DNA of 64,000 bases, from the NCBI GenBank assembly GCA_015062115.1, contig SUVG01000004.1, forward strand, positions 62,001 to 126,000, read 5' to 3'. Source of the stretch: Elusimicrobium sp. (lineage in GTDB: Bacteria; Elusimicrobiota; Elusimicrobia; Elusimicrobiales; Elusimicrobiaceae). Position numbers and translations under genes: made by a program. The notes under the pieces are model-generated. The model saw nothing but the letters and a program-made list of their open reading frames with translations. It was not told the DNA's origin and did not search any database. Below, piece by piece: positions 7,888 through 17,332 of the stretch (positions are counted from its first letter, which is position 1; every line of letters starts with the position of its first letter).

Positions 7888-9609
7888 ATGTTTAAGAAAA
7901 AATCTTCTTCCCCGTTCGTGTTTAATGTTAAAAAACGTATGCGCGTGATAGGGTTGTGTATTTTGGTTTCTCCGCTTATTATTTTCAGCAGGCTTTTTTA
8001 TGTGCAGACATTTCTGTATGAAGAATATTCCTCGCAGGCGGAAAAATCTATTTATACCTATTTGGCCGAAGACCGTTTGAGAGGGAAAATTTTAGATGTG
8101 AACGGACGCGAGTTGGCGGAGTCCGTGCGGACACATTCTTGCGGTATCAGCAAGAAATATGTGAAAGATAAAAATAAAACCATTTCCTTTCTGGCGGAAA
8201 CATTGGGCATGAGCAAAAAAGAAATCACGGACGAGTGGAATAAACCTAATCGTAAGTTCTTTTTTGTCGCTAAGAAAATCAAGCCGGATAATTACATTAA
8301 AATTTCCAAAATCTTGCGTACTCCTTTGGGCCAAGGGTTAGATTTAACCCCGGAATACGAGCGTATCCACCCGTATGGGGAAAGCGCGTTGGATATCGTC
8401 GGTGCGGCAAATTCCAAAAATTTAGGGCTTTCCGGAGTGGAACAAATGTTCAACCGCGAACTCAGCCAAGACATCAGCAAAAAACGCGCTAAACGGGTGC
8501 GCCGCGGCGAGATTATTTACGACCGTAAACTAAAAGAAGAACTTTCCGTGGCCAATGTTTATTTAACCATTGACGAAGTGGCCCAATACTATGTGGAAAC
8601 GGCCCTTAAAAAGGCTGTGGAAAATGTAGGTGCGGAACATGGTATTGCGCTGGTGCAGGAACCTTCTACCGGTAAAATTTTGGCGGCGGCTTCCTTTTTT
8701 GAAGAAAACGGAAAATATGTTATTAAGGACGGACAATCGTTAGCGTTCCAATTTGCATATGAACCGGGCTCTACTTTTAAGACCATTGCTATTGCTTCGG
8801 CGTTAGATGCAGGCGCGGTGAACATCACCGACAGTATTGATATGGAAAATCGCCGTTGGGAAGTGGCCCGCGGTTTTACCGTGCGTGATAATCAGCACGA
8901 TAAAGACTATCTTTCCATACCGGAAATTATGCAACTTTCTTCCAATATCGGGGCCGGTAAAATTGCCGTGGAAATGGGGGCCAAGGAACTTTATAAATAT
9001 ATTAAAAGTTTCGGTTTCGGTACCAAAACGGATATCAATTTCCGCGGGGAATCTAAAGGGAGCGTGTTGGCTTATAACAAATGGACGCGGGTGGACTTGG
9101 CCACCAAAGGATATGGCTATGGGGTGCTTTTAACACCTATACAGTTAATCGGGGCTTATTCCGCTATTGCCAACGGGGGAACTTTGATGCAACCGCACCT
9201 GATTGACCGCGTGGAATATGCGGGCGGCAAGGTGGAAAAACGCTCCAAACCCGTTAAAATCCGCCGCGTGCTGACGCAGGAAACCACCGATATTATGAAA
9301 AAAGTTCTCCAAAGTGTAGTGGAAAACGGTTCGGGTAAGCGTGCGCAAATTACCGGTTACAATGTTGCCGGTAAAACGGGGACTGCAGAAAAATTAAGTA
9401 AAGAAGGAACCTACGGCAAGAGAAACCACGTGGTTTCCTTCTGCGGGTTTGTGCCGGTGGCAGACCCTCAATTTACCATTTTGATTATTTTGGATAATCC
9501 CACCAAATACACTTTCGGTGGTACGGCAGCGGCTCCCGTATTTAAGGAAATTGCCGAACGCTTGCTTGTAATGAAAGGCGTAAAGCCCGACCAGGTAGAT
9601 TTTGAATAA
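7888..9609 (+). CDS. ftsI: Division-specific peptidoglycan transpeptidase (class B PBP, FtsI/PBP3)
   Basis: The protein has 573 residues. A membrane anchor lies at about 17-37, then the PBP dimerisation domain, then the transpeptidase domain. All three active-site motifs are seen: STFK at 295-298 (nucleophile Ser295), SSN at 351-353 and KTGT at 496-499. It crosslinks septal peptidoglycan in the periplasm with FtsW. No PASTA domains follow, so it is FtsI-like rather than SpoVD-like. It begins one base after ftsL ends. Confidence 0.95.
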   Translation: MFKKKSSSPFVFNVKKRMRVIGLCILVSPLIIFSRLFYVQTFLYEEYSSQAEKSIYTYLAEDRLRGKILDVNGRELAESVRTHSCGISKKYVKDKNKTISFLAETLGMSKKEITDEWNKPNRKFFFVAKKIKPDNYIKISKILRTPLGQGLDLTPEYERIHPYGESALDIVGAANSKNLGLSGVEQMFNRELSQDISKKRAKRVRRGEIIYDRKLKEELSVANVYLTIDEVAQYYVETALKKAVENVGAEHGIALVQEPSTGKILAAASFFEENGKYVIKDGQSLAFQFAYEPGSTFKTIAIASALDAGAVNITDSIDMENRRWEVARGFTVRDNQHDKDYLSIPEIMQLSSNIGAGKIAVEMGAKELYKYIKSFGFGTKTDINFRGESKGSVLAYNKWTRVDLATKGYGYGVLLTPIQLIGAYSAIANGGTLMQPHLIDRVEYAGGKVEKRSKPVKIRRVLTQETTDIMKKVLQSVVENGSGKRAQITGYNVAGKTGTAEKLSKEGTYGKRNHVVSFCGFVPVADPQFTILIILDNPTKYTFGGTAAAPVFKEIAERLLVMKGVKPDQVDFE

Positions 9610-9641
9610 TTTACAGATTTATAAGAAGGAGAAGTAAAGAA

Positions 9642-10988
9642 ATGAAACTTAATTTAGCACTTCATAAAATCGCGGAGATTATGCGCGCAGAGTTGTTTTC
9701 AAACGACCCCGAGCAAAAAGTATCTTCGTTCGTTACCGACAGCCGCGTAGTTTCGCCCGGAGATGCCTTTATTGCATTAAGAGGGCAAAAGCACGATGCG
9801 CGGGCGTTTATCCCTCAAGTATTGGAAAAAGGTGCCGCCGTAGTGGTGGCGGAAGCCGAAGGATTTACTGTCCCCCGGGACACAAAGGCTTCTTTTCTGT
9901 TGGTGGAAAATGCCTTAAAATCTTTACAGGCCCTTTCCAAATATCACCGCATGAACAGTACCTTAAAAGTGGCGGCCATTACAGGTTCCAACGGTAAAAG
10001 TACTACCAAACAAATGTTGCGTGCCATCTGTCAAACGGCAGGGGAAACCGTGGCCAATATGGGAAATTTTAACAATCAATTTGGGGTTCCTTTTTCCCTC
10101 TTGGAAATTCAACCCAAGCACGAGTACGGCGTCTTTGAGTTGGGGGCTTCTCACCCCGGGGATATTGAGGAAATTGCCTCCTTGGCTGTGCCCGATGTGG
10201 CGGTAATTACCAATGTGGCGCCGGCGCATTTGGAATTTTTTCACGATTTGCAAACCGTCTATCAAACCAAAACCGAAATTGCCAAATGCTTAAACTATGG
10301 CGGTACTTTGGTGTATAACGCCGACGACGAAATGTTAAGCCGCCTCAAAACGGAATTTAAGGGGAAAAGTATTTCCTTTGGTTTTGCTCCCGGGGCGGAT
10401 TTGCAAATTCTGGAAACAGAAGTTTTTTCCTTCATTTATAAAGGTGAAGCCTATATCGTGGATATCAAGTTGGAACGCCACGATAAACTAAACGCGGCGG
10501 CTGCCGCGGCTGCGGCGATTGCCTTGGGGCTTTTTATGGACAATATCCAAAAAGGTCTCTTGTCTTTTACGCCGATGCCTATGCGTTTGGAACGGGTGGA
10601 AAAAAACGGTATCCGCTTTATTTTAGATTGTTACAACGCCAACCCGGCCAGTATGAAAAACGCTTTGGAAATTTTAGGGCGGGAAAAAGTCCTTCCCCGG
10701 GTGGCCGTACTGGGAGATATGAAGGAACTAGGCGAAAATGCTAAAGAATATCACCGTTTGGTAGCGCAGCAAGTGCTTGCTAACGGTGTGGAAAGTGTAT
10801 TTTTAGCCGGGGAACAAATGCAGTATGCGTACGAAGTATTGCAAAATAATCCTGCCGTTAAATGCTTCTACGGGCTTACCCCGCAAGCCTGGACGCAAGA
10901 CTTGGCCCTCACCTTAAAAGATGGGGGCACGTGCCTGGTGAAAGCCTCGCGCTCGATGAATTTTGAAAATATCTTAAAGGAGATCTAA
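9642..10988 (+). CDS. murF: UDP-N-acetylmuramoyl-tripeptide-D-alanyl-D-alanine ligase MurF
   Basis: The 448-residue Mur ligase adds D-Ala-D-Ala to the UDP-MurNAc-tripeptide in the cytoplasm. The ATP loop is GSNGKST at 115-121; NMGNFNNQFGVP and the ELGAS block that follow are typical of MurF, as is ILDCYNANPASM in the C-terminal half. The ATG has an AAGGAG site ten bases upstream. In most dcw clusters murE precedes murF; here ftsI does, and no MurE is present in the window. Confidence 0.94.
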   Translation: MKLNLALHKIAEIMRAELFSNDPEQKVSSFVTDSRVVSPGDAFIALRGQKHDARAFIPQVLEKGAAVVVAEAEGFTVPRDTKASFLLVENALKSLQALSKYHRMNSTLKVAAITGSNGKSTTKQMLRAICQTAGETVANMGNFNNQFGVPFSLLEIQPKHEYGVFELGASHPGDIEEIASLAVPDVAVITNVAPAHLEFFHDLQTVYQTKTEIAKCLNYGGTLVYNADDEMLSRLKTEFKGKSISFGFAPGADLQILETEVFSFIYKGEAYIVDIKLERHDKLNAAAAAAAAIALGLFMDNIQKGLLSFTPMPMRLERVEKNGIRFILDCYNANPASMKNALEILGREKVLPRVAVLGDMKELGENAKEYHRLVAQQVLANGVESVFLAGEQMQYAYEVLQNNPAVKCFYGLTPQAWTQDLALTLKDGGTCLVKASRSMNFENILKEI

Positions 10989-10991
10989 CCC

Positions 10992-12077
10992 ATGCTGTAT
11001 TATTTGTCACTGTTCAAAGATGATATTAGTTTTCTAAATATCTTCAGTTACATTACCTTTCGCACGGGCGCGGCGATTTTCACCTCGTTCCTGCTTACGC
11101 TTCTTATCGGGCCGAAAGTGGTGGCTAAATTGCGTTCTTATAAAATTCAACAAATCGAGCGCGAATACGGGCCGGCTTCCCACTTATCCAAAAGCGGAAC
11201 TCCCACCATGGGCGGTATCTTAATTTTTATCAGTTTAATTGCCAGCGTACTTTTATGGGCACGGTTGGACAGCAATTACATTTGGTTACTTGTTTTTACC
11301 ACCTTTACTTTGGGCGTTGCCGGTGTGATGGACGATTACACAAAACTCGTTAAAAAGAATCCGGAAGGTATGAAATCTTCCATTAAATTGGCAATTCAAC
11401 TTTTTACGGCTGTGGTGGTGGTGGGCTATTTGGCCCTTAACCCGCCCAACGGAGAATACAGCACTTCCCTGATTATTCCGTATATGAGCAAAATGTTTAT
11501 TGATTTGTCCGTCTTTTACTTTGCTTTTGCCATGCTGATTATTGTGGGTTCCTCCAATGCTACCAACCTGACAGACGGCTTGGACGGGTTAGCCAGCGGG
11601 TGCATGGTTTTTACGGCGGCCACTTATGCTATTTTTGCCTACTTGGCGGGAAACATCAACTTTGCCGATTATCTAAAAATTATTTATGTGCCCGGTGCGG
11701 GAGAAATCACGGTGTTTATGGGCGCGTTAATCGGGGCTTGTTTGGGCTTCTTGTGGTTTAATGCGTACCCTGCCCAAGTGTTTATGGGCGATACGAGTTC
11801 TTTGTTTTTAGGGGGGGTAATCGGCACGGCGGCTTTGTGCGTAAAACAAGAACTCCTGCTGCCTATTGCGGGGGGTATTTTCGTATTGGAAACGCTTTCC
11901 GTTATGCTTCAAATGGGGTATTTTAAGTTAACTCACGGTAAGCGTCTTTTTAAGATGGCTCCGATACATCACCATTTTGAACTGTTAGGTGTACCGGAAC
12001 CGAAAGTAATTGTACGGTTTTGGATTATCGGCGCAATGCTGATGTTATTGGCGTTGGCTTCGTTAAAAATCAGGTAA
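10992..12077 (+). CDS. mraY: Phospho-N-acetylmuramoyl-pentapeptide-transferase MraY
   Basis: The 361-residue polytopic protein (about ten membrane segments) makes lipid I on the inner membrane. Signatures present are GTPTMGG near 72-78, MDDYTK near 115, NATNLTDGLDGLA near 189-201 and the C-terminal APIHHHFEL loop near 323. AAGGAGATC precedes the ATG, within the end of murF. In the canonical order murD follows, but here ftsW does. Confidence 0.96.
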   Translation: MLYYLSLFKDDISFLNIFSYITFRTGAAIFTSFLLTLLIGPKVVAKLRSYKIQQIEREYGPASHLSKSGTPTMGGILIFISLIASVLLWARLDSNYIWLLVFTTFTLGVAGVMDDYTKLVKKNPEGMKSSIKLAIQLFTAVVVVGYLALNPPNGEYSTSLIIPYMSKMFIDLSVFYFAFAMLIIVGSSNATNLTDGLDGLASGCMVFTAATYAIFAYLAGNINFADYLKIIYVPGAGEITVFMGALIGACLGFLWFNAYPAQVFMGDTSSLFLGGVIGTAALCVKQELLLPIAGGIFVLETLSVMLQMGYFKLTHGKRLFKMAPIHHHFELLGVPEPKVIVRFWIIGAMLMLLALASLKIR

Positions 12078-12082
12078 TAGTT

Positions 12083-13327
12083 ATGCCTACTTTATTTAAT
12101 AACTCGTCTCGACGGCGCAATACCTATATCAAAAAATCTCCGGGGATTTTTTCGGGGAGGGACTCGTTCCGCCCGGAACCGAATAAAGACGATTGGCATT
12201 TCTTAAAATTGGATATGCCTATCGCGTTTATTGTATGCGCGTTTGTATTATCCGGGCTTATTTTTACTTATTCTTCCAGCGCTTTCGATTCCACTTCCTT
12301 TTTCACGCGCCAGTTGGTATTTGATATTATCGGTGTAAGTGCGGCATTGTTTTTATCGCAGTTTTATTCCAAGTTAATAAAAGTAAAGTTTTTATCGCCT
12401 GCGGTGCTGCTGGGTATTTCTTGGGTGTTGCTGGTGATTGTGCTTTTCTCGCGCGAACAGGCCAATGTGCACCGTTGGATTGATTTAGGTTTCTTTAAGG
12501 TGCAACCTTCCGAAATTGCCAAAGTAACTTTGGTTATTTACATCGCGCATTATTTGGACAGTGTTACCGGTAAAATAGCCAAAAATATAAAACTTCTTTT
12601 TAAGCCCATAATTGTAGCAGGTATTACGCTTGCTTTGATTTTGGCGGAAAAAGATATCGGCACGCCGACCTTAATGGGAGTTGCCTTTTTGTTTATGCTT
12701 ATTATTGCCGGTATGACCTTTAAGCAATTTCTTAAAATCTCTGCGTGTTTGGCTCCGTTTGCTATCGGGTTGGCAGTCCATCAGTTATTTATGGTTGATT
12801 ATCGTCGTAGGCGCATCATGATTTTCTTAGATCCTTTTTCCGATTTGGGAGGGGACGGATACCAGTTGGGCCATTCGTTGTATGCGGTGGCTTCCGGCGG
12901 GTGGTTCGGTAAAGGAATTGGAAACAGCGAACTGAAATTGGAATATCTGCCCGCCGCCCATACGGACTTTATTTTTTCCGTTATGTGCGAAGAACTCGGG
13001 TTGTTTATCGGGACTATTATTTTGGTTTTTTTCTGTTGGTTTTTATGCCGCGGAATTGCCCTTGCGTGTGTAGCCAAAAAACATGTCCACGCGTACACCA
13101 TTTTCGGCCTTACCATTACAATTTGTATGCAGGCTTTTTTTAATATGGCTATGGCGATCGGGTTACTGCCTACCAAAGGGATAGCTTTTCCGTTTTATTC
13201 CTATGGCGGGTCGTCGGTTATTATGACCTTGGCCATGGTCGGTATTATCTTTAATTTGGCGGCGGTGGATAATACCCAAAAAAATCTCCGTCAAGATATT
13301 TCACAATATAAGAACAGGAATAAATAA
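12083..13327 (+). CDS. ftsW: Septal peptidoglycan glycosyltransferase FtsW (SEDS family)
   Basis: The start at 12083 gives 414 residues beginning MPTLFNNSS; an upstream in-frame ATG at 12020 lies inside mraY and adds non-conserved sequence, so I reject it. A cytoplasmic N-terminal arm of about 45 residues leads into roughly ten membrane helices. The SEDS signature PAAHTDFIFSVMCEELG and the late GIAFPFYSYGGSS block are clear. FtsW polymerises glycan strands from lipid II and pairs with FtsI, two genes upstream of it bar murF and mraY. Confidence 0.93.
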   Translation: MPTLFNNSSRRRNTYIKKSPGIFSGRDSFRPEPNKDDWHFLKLDMPIAFIVCAFVLSGLIFTYSSSAFDSTSFFTRQLVFDIIGVSAALFLSQFYSKLIKVKFLSPAVLLGISWVLLVIVLFSREQANVHRWIDLGFFKVQPSEIAKVTLVIYIAHYLDSVTGKIAKNIKLLFKPIIVAGITLALILAEKDIGTPTLMGVAFLFMLIIAGMTFKQFLKISACLAPFAIGLAVHQLFMVDYRRRRIMIFLDPFSDLGGDGYQLGHSLYAVASGGWFGKGIGNSELKLEYLPAAHTDFIFSVMCEELGLFIGTIILVFFCWFLCRGIALACVAKKHVHAYTIFGLTITICMQAFFNMAMAIGLLPTKGIAFPFYSYGGSSVIMTLAMVGIIFNLAAVDNTQKNLRQDISQYKNRNK

Positions 13328-13329
13328 TT

Positions 13330-14412
13330 ATGAACAGACGCTTTTTGATTGCTTCCGGCGGAACCGGCGGCCATTTTTACCCGGGTTTTGCCTTGGGAAA
13401 ACAACTGCGAAAGCAAGGTATGCAGGTGCTTTTTATCGTGCGTAAAAACGACCCTGCCGCTCAAATTTTGGAAACCCATAAATTGCGCTACCAAGAAATT
13501 GATTTTACGGGCCTTCCGCGTTCCGTTAATCCGTTCCGCCATTTGCGTTTTATGGGGAAATTGTTTAAGTCTTTGCATCAAACGCGCCAAATTATCAAAA
13601 AATTTCGCCCGGAAGTGGCCATCGGTACGGGGGGATATATTTCTTTTCCGCTTATTTTTGTGGCTCATTTTATGGGTATTAAGACGGCCGTGCACGATTC
13701 CAATGCCCGTTTGGGACTTTCCAATAAAATCTGCGGGAAATTTGCCGATTTGTTTATGCTGGGGTTACCTGTAGATAAAAAAATTAAAAACTCGGTGCTT
13801 ACCAGCACGCCGATTCGCAAAGAATTTACCTATCCTGCTGATAGAACGGCTTTGTTGGAAGGATTGGGCTTAGATGCCACCAAAAAGACCGTTTTGGTAG
13901 TGGGGGGTAGCCAAGGAGCCAAGGGCCTTAATGCGGCGGTTGTAAAGGCTGTTAAGAAGTTTAATTCCTGGCAATTTATTCATATCACGGGTGATCGGTG
14001 GTATGGAATCATGCGGGAAGAATATAGCGGCCTTAAAAATGTAGCGGTGTTGCCCTACAGCCACGAAATTTATGCGCTTATGAAAGTGGTAGATTTGGCC
14101 GTTTGCCGTAGCGGAGCCAGCACACTTGCGGAATTGATTTACTGCCGTGTTCCCTCGGTATTGGTTCCTTTTCCGCACGCAACGGCCGACCACCAATACT
14201 ACAATGCCAAAATTTTGGCCGATGCCGGTTGTGCCAAAGTGGTACGCGAAGATAAAGATTTGGAAAGAAACCTCCTGGGGGTTCTTTCCGGCCTGGTTCA
14301 ACGCCGTGGAAACGGACGCTTGGCGGCCATGCACCGTGCTTATCGCAGGCTTAAGATTCCCAACCCGATTACTTCTGCTAAGAAAATTGCGGATATTTTG
14401 CGTAAGTTATAA
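13330..14412 (+). CDS. murG: UDP-N-acetylglucosamine-N-acetylmuramyl-(pentapeptide) transferase MurG
   Basis: The 360-residue GT28 enzyme adds GlcNAc to lipid I, giving lipid II on the cytoplasmic face of the membrane. It has the N-terminal ASGGTGGHFYPG loop (8-19), the second glycine loop VVGGSQGAKGLN near 194, and the UDP-GlcNAc site with CRSGASTLAEL near 257-267 and PFPHATADHQYYNA. AGGA lies upstream of the ATG, two bases after the ftsW stop. It is the last gene of this dcw series. Confidence 0.95.
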   Translation: MNRRFLIASGGTGGHFYPGFALGKQLRKQGMQVLFIVRKNDPAAQILETHKLRYQEIDFTGLPRSVNPFRHLRFMGKLFKSLHQTRQIIKKFRPEVAIGTGGYISFPLIFVAHFMGIKTAVHDSNARLGLSNKICGKFADLFMLGLPVDKKIKNSVLTSTPIRKEFTYPADRTALLEGLGLDATKKTVLVVGGSQGAKGLNAAVVKAVKKFNSWQFIHITGDRWYGIMREEYSGLKNVAVLPYSHEIYALMKVVDLAVCRSGASTLAELIYCRVPSVLVPFPHATADHQYYNAKILADAGCAKVVREDKDLERNLLGVLSGLVQRRGNGRLAAMHRAYRRLKIPNPITSAKKIADILRKL

Positions 14413-14414
14413 TA

Positions 14415-14446
14415 AAAAACCCCGGGTTTCACAACCCGGGGTTTTT
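14415..14446. terminator. Strong bidirectional terminator after murG
   Basis: AAAAACCCCGGGTT pairs with AACCCGGGGTTTTT around a four- to five-base loop. A-tract and T-tract on both sides let it serve murG (plus) and the convergent pilin gene (minus). Confidence 0.9.
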
Positions 14447-14459
14447 ATGTCGGTAAAAA

Positions 14460-14903
14460 TTAAATACCGGTAAAGAATCTGCACAAGGCTGCCGTATCTT
14501 CGGTAGCTTTGCTGCCTTGGGTACAGGTTTTGTTGTTATCCACATCTTGCGTTAATTTATAAATGTAAGAAGAGGTGGAACTTTCGTCAGAGCGGTAAGC
14601 GGACACCGTGCCGAAAGTGGAAATATCGTAAACAAACAGATCGGTAACAAATTGGGTGTTCGTTTTCCAAGTGCCGCCTTTCATTTCGACATCGGCAATG
14701 TTGGCTTTCGTAACGGTGGTAGCGTTCGGGTCGGCTTGTTGATAGCGTTGTACGGCGCTTACCAATGTTTTGAGGTTAACCAATCCTTCCGACATGCGAG
14801 ATTTTTCTACAGCCGCTTCGTATTGGGGAAGGGCGATGGCAGACAAAATGCCGATAATCAGTACTACTACTAACAATTCAATTAAGGTGAAGCCTTTATT
14901 CAT
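14460..14903 (-). CDS. Type IV pilin-like protein (prepilin with N-terminal methylation motif)
   Basis: The 147-residue protein starts MNKGFTLIELLVVVLIIGIL, a class III prepilin signal: cleavage after Gly4, Phe5 as mature +1 and Glu9 as mature +5. The hydrophobic helix is followed by a short globular domain with two cysteines near the C terminus that could form the pilin D-loop. It is monocistronic with its own sigma70-type promoter and AGGAG site, far from any assembly genes in this window. It may be a major pilin, a minor pilin or a secretion pseudopilin; sequence alone does not decide. Confidence 0.85.
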   Translation of the reverse strand: MNKGFTLIELLVVVLIIGILSAIALPQYEAAVEKSRMSEGLVNLKTLVSAVQRYQQADPNATTVTKANIADVEMKGGTWKTNTQFVTDLFVYDISTFGTVSAYRSDESSTSSYIYKLTQDVDNNKTCTQGSKATEDTAALCRFFTGI

Positions 14904-14933
14904 GTTTTTCTCCTGTAGTTAAGTTCTCTGTAT

Positions 14934-14962
14934 AGTATATCCGTTTTAGTTTTCTTTTTCAA
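14934..14962 (-). promoter_or_regulatory. Sigma70-type promoter of the pilin gene
   Basis: On the minus strand TTGAAA (14962-14957), a 17-base spacer and TATACT (14939-14934) lie about 30 bases upstream of the pilin ATG. This is the best housekeeping promoter match in the window. Confidence 0.75.
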
Positions 14963-14987
14963 ACTGTATTTTTGCGGGAGGAAAGAA

Positions 14988-16292
14988 TTATTTTTCTTCC
15001 CAAAAGTTTTCATCTTTTTTCGGTAGCCCGTTTTGCTCGAAATGTTGAGCCGCTTGAGGGTGAGCCTTCAAAGCGTTTTGTTGATATTCGGCCCAATCTT
15101 CGGCAGGCGAAGACGGGTTTTCGTATTCGGCTCCTGCCAATCGAAAATCTTGCAGGGACAAATCTTTTTCTTTCGCTTGGAAAAAGGCTAATAATTTTTT
15201 ATTTCCGTTGGCTTGGTTGAAAGCGAAAAGTTCCACCAGCCCGTAAGGGGCCAAAGTAAAGAGGATAGCGTCCCACTCTGCGTCTGAATTCATAATTTTT
15301 TCTTTTATTTCTTCAAAAGGAAGAAATGCCTGTAACAAGTAAGATTTGTTTTCGATAATGGAATACCAAATTAAATCTATTTTATGAGGGAGCGGTTTTT
15401 CGTTTTCCAAACGGATACTGTTTAGGTTCCCTCCGTTTTGAATATAAATTTTCGGGTAAGAGTAGCGCATCTCCTCATCGGTGGGGGAAAGTTGAAACTC
15501 GGCAAAAAAGATTTCTGCCGGGTAAAGTTTCGGTGCTTGAAAATGAACGGTATATTCCGCGATGCCTCTTTCTTCTTTTTTTTCTTGTATAAATTCTTCG
15601 CTCGATTTGCCGCTTTTCAATCTGTTTAATTCTTGTTTATATGCTTCCAAAAAGGCTTGGCGAGTCGGGGCAAAGGTGTCCGGCACATCTTCTATCCATT
15701 GTAACGACATTTCTTTTTGTTGGGCTAAATCTTCATCGGAAATTTCCGCAAGTCCCGTTTGCGCCAAATATTCTTCTTTGGTTGTGTTTTTTATTTTTTG
15801 GCGGGCTTCTTCCACTCCTTTTTGAGGATTGAAGGGGAAGGTTTCCTCGTAGCGGATAACATCTGCAAAAATGGTTAAGCCTTTCTCCGGGTTTTGTTCA
15901 ATAAAAGAGAGGAAAGGAGATTGCATCATTTCGGTATAGGCTGCTCCCAAGCGCATATCATCTATTTGATGCGGGCCGATTTCTTCCATGATGCGAAAGC
16001 GCAGACGGAATAAATAATACCAAAAGGTTTGTTGCTCTATATTGTTTCCAAAGACTTCGGGGCCTTTATCCATAAGGGTTTGAAACATGACGAAATAAGA
16101 GGCCGTTTCAAAAAAATCTTCGGGGATAGGGGTATTTGTATTGTAGATATTTTTAGCAATTTGTTGTTTTATTTCGGGCGTGGCATACGGAAAAGAAGGG
16201 GCCGTTTCCCCGGGTTGGGGTTGTTTTCCTACGCAACCGTAGGAAGAAGCTAAAATGGAAAACGCAAGGGTGAGATTTAGAAATTTATTCAT
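14988..16292 (-). CDS. Predicted lipoprotein of unknown function
   Basis: The 434-residue protein has a signal segment ending in a lipobox-like SSYGC (Cys20), so it is probably lipid-anchored. The rest is soluble, acidic and rich in Glu/Gln/Lys with mixed helix-like stretches. I recognise no domain, HExxH or other catalytic motif. GGAGGATAAAG precedes the ATG. It stands between the pilin and mltG, all on the minus strand; there is a terminator upstream after mltG, so it is likely transcribed alone. Confidence 0.75.
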   Translation of the reverse strand: MNKFLNLTLAFSILASSYGCVGKQPQPGETAPSFPYATPEIKQQIAKNIYNTNTPIPEDFFETASYFVMFQTLMDKGPEVFGNNIEQQTFWYYLFRLRFRIMEEIGPHQIDDMRLGAAYTEMMQSPFLSFIEQNPEKGLTIFADVIRYEETFPFNPQKGVEEARQKIKNTTKEEYLAQTGLAEISDEDLAQQKEMSLQWIEDVPDTFAPTRQAFLEAYKQELNRLKSGKSSEEFIQEKKEERGIAEYTVHFQAPKLYPAEIFFAEFQLSPTDEEMRYSYPKIYIQNGGNLNSIRLENEKPLPHKIDLIWYSIIENKSYLLQAFLPFEEIKEKIMNSDAEWDAILFTLAPYGLVELFAFNQANGNKKLLAFFQAKEKDLSLQDFRLAGAEYENPSSPAEDWAEYQQNALKAHPQAAQHFEQNGLPKKDENFWEEK

Positions 16293-16324
16293 ACTTTATC
16301 CTCCAAAAGAATTTTTATTGTAAC

Positions 16325-16352
16325 AAAAAAGGGAAACTCTATTTCCCTTTTC
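16325..16352 (-). terminator. Terminator after mltG
   Basis: Read on the minus strand, AAAAGGGAAA pairs with TTTCCCTTTT around TAGAG and runs into T residues, just after the mltG stop. Confidence 0.75.
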
Positions 16353-16359
16353 AAAAGTA

Positions 16360-17328
16360 TTATTTTTTCCCGCGGATTCGGCGAATATTTTTGCGGTGTT
16401 CGTTAAAGGTTTTGGAAAAGACATGGCGTCCGCCCGATTCGGCCACAAAGTATAAATTTTCGAAATTGGGTTCCGGTTGCAAAACGCCCAAAACGCTTTC
16501 GTAACTGGGGTTGCAAATCGGCCCCGGCGGAAGCCCCGCATTGCGATAAGTGTTGTAGGGCGATTTTACCTTTAGGTCTTTGTAAGTAAGTCCTTTTTTC
16601 CAGTAACGGTTTTCCTTCAGGTTGAATCCCAATGCATATTGGACGGTAGGATCTGCCTCTAAGCGTTTGCCGATGCGAAAACGGTTTAAGTACACGGCGG
16701 CAATTTTAGGCCGTTCGTCATGCACGACGGCTTCGCGTTCTACGATGGAGGCCACGGTCAGCACTTGTTTTTCCGTAAGGTCGGTGGGATATTTCTTAAA
16801 AAGCGGTGCGATTTTTCGTTTATATTGGCCCAGCATTTCGTTTATCACTTTGCGCGGAGGCATATTTTCGGAGAAGAGATAAGTGGAGGGGAACAAATAT
16901 CCTTCCAGTTGTTCTTTGCGGACGATATCCAAAAACTCGTGCGGGTTTGTAATGCCGCGCGCGCCCAATTCTTCGGCAATTTCTTCGCTTCTCCAACCTT
17001 CCAAAAAGGTTACTTTCTCGTAGTGGGTACAGCGGCCCGATTTAATGCAGTTAATTACTTCGAAGGCCGAAGTATTTTTGCGCAAATCAAAACGCCCTGC
17101 TTTCAAATCGCGTGCGGAAGAGGTGAGTTTAAGAATTATTTTGAATAATACTTCACTGCGGATCACTCCTTTCTTTTTAAGCATTTTGGCTACGGAGTTA
17201 CCGCTTTGTCCCGGTTCGATTTTTACGACGGTAAGAGGCCCCTTGCTGAAAAAATAAACCTTAGTTGCCCAGGCTCCCAGGCCCAGCATCAATAGAAATA
17301 AGGTTATAAACAAGAGGAATCTTTTCAT
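16360..17328 (-). CDS. mltG: Endolytic murein transglycosylase MltG (YceG-like)
   Basis: The 322-residue protein has an N-terminal membrane anchor (about 4-25), a LysM-like segment and the YceG catalytic domain. The catalytic glutamate is Glu197 in ASIVEREA, followed by the conserved AAVYLNR. Other family blocks are LEGYLFPSTY near 141-150 and NTYRNAGLPPGPICNP near 266. It cleaves nascent glycan strands in the periplasm and is thought to set glycan length. It lies four bases after tyrS on the same strand. Its ATG has no clear ribosome binding site. Confidence 0.93.
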   Translation of the reverse strand: MKRFLLFITLFLLMLGLGAWATKVYFFSKGPLTVVKIEPGQSGNSVAKMLKKKGVIRSEVLFKIILKLTSSARDLKAGRFDLRKNTSAFEVINCIKSGRCTHYEKVTFLEGWRSEEIAEELGARGITNPHEFLDIVRKEQLEGYLFPSTYLFSENMPPRKVINEMLGQYKRKIAPLFKKYPTDLTEKQVLTVASIVEREAVVHDERPKIAAVYLNRFRIGKRLEADPTVQYALGFNLKENRYWKKGLTYKDLKVKSPYNTYRNAGLPPGPICNPSYESVLGVLQPEPNFENLYFVAESGGRHVFSKTFNEHRKNIRRIRGKK

Positions 17329-17332
17329 GTTG

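Noticed and set aside
12020-12082. Upstream ATG that would lengthen FtsW by 21 residues
   Set aside because: It lies inside mraY in another frame and adds non-conserved sequence; the ATG at 12083 follows the mraY stop.
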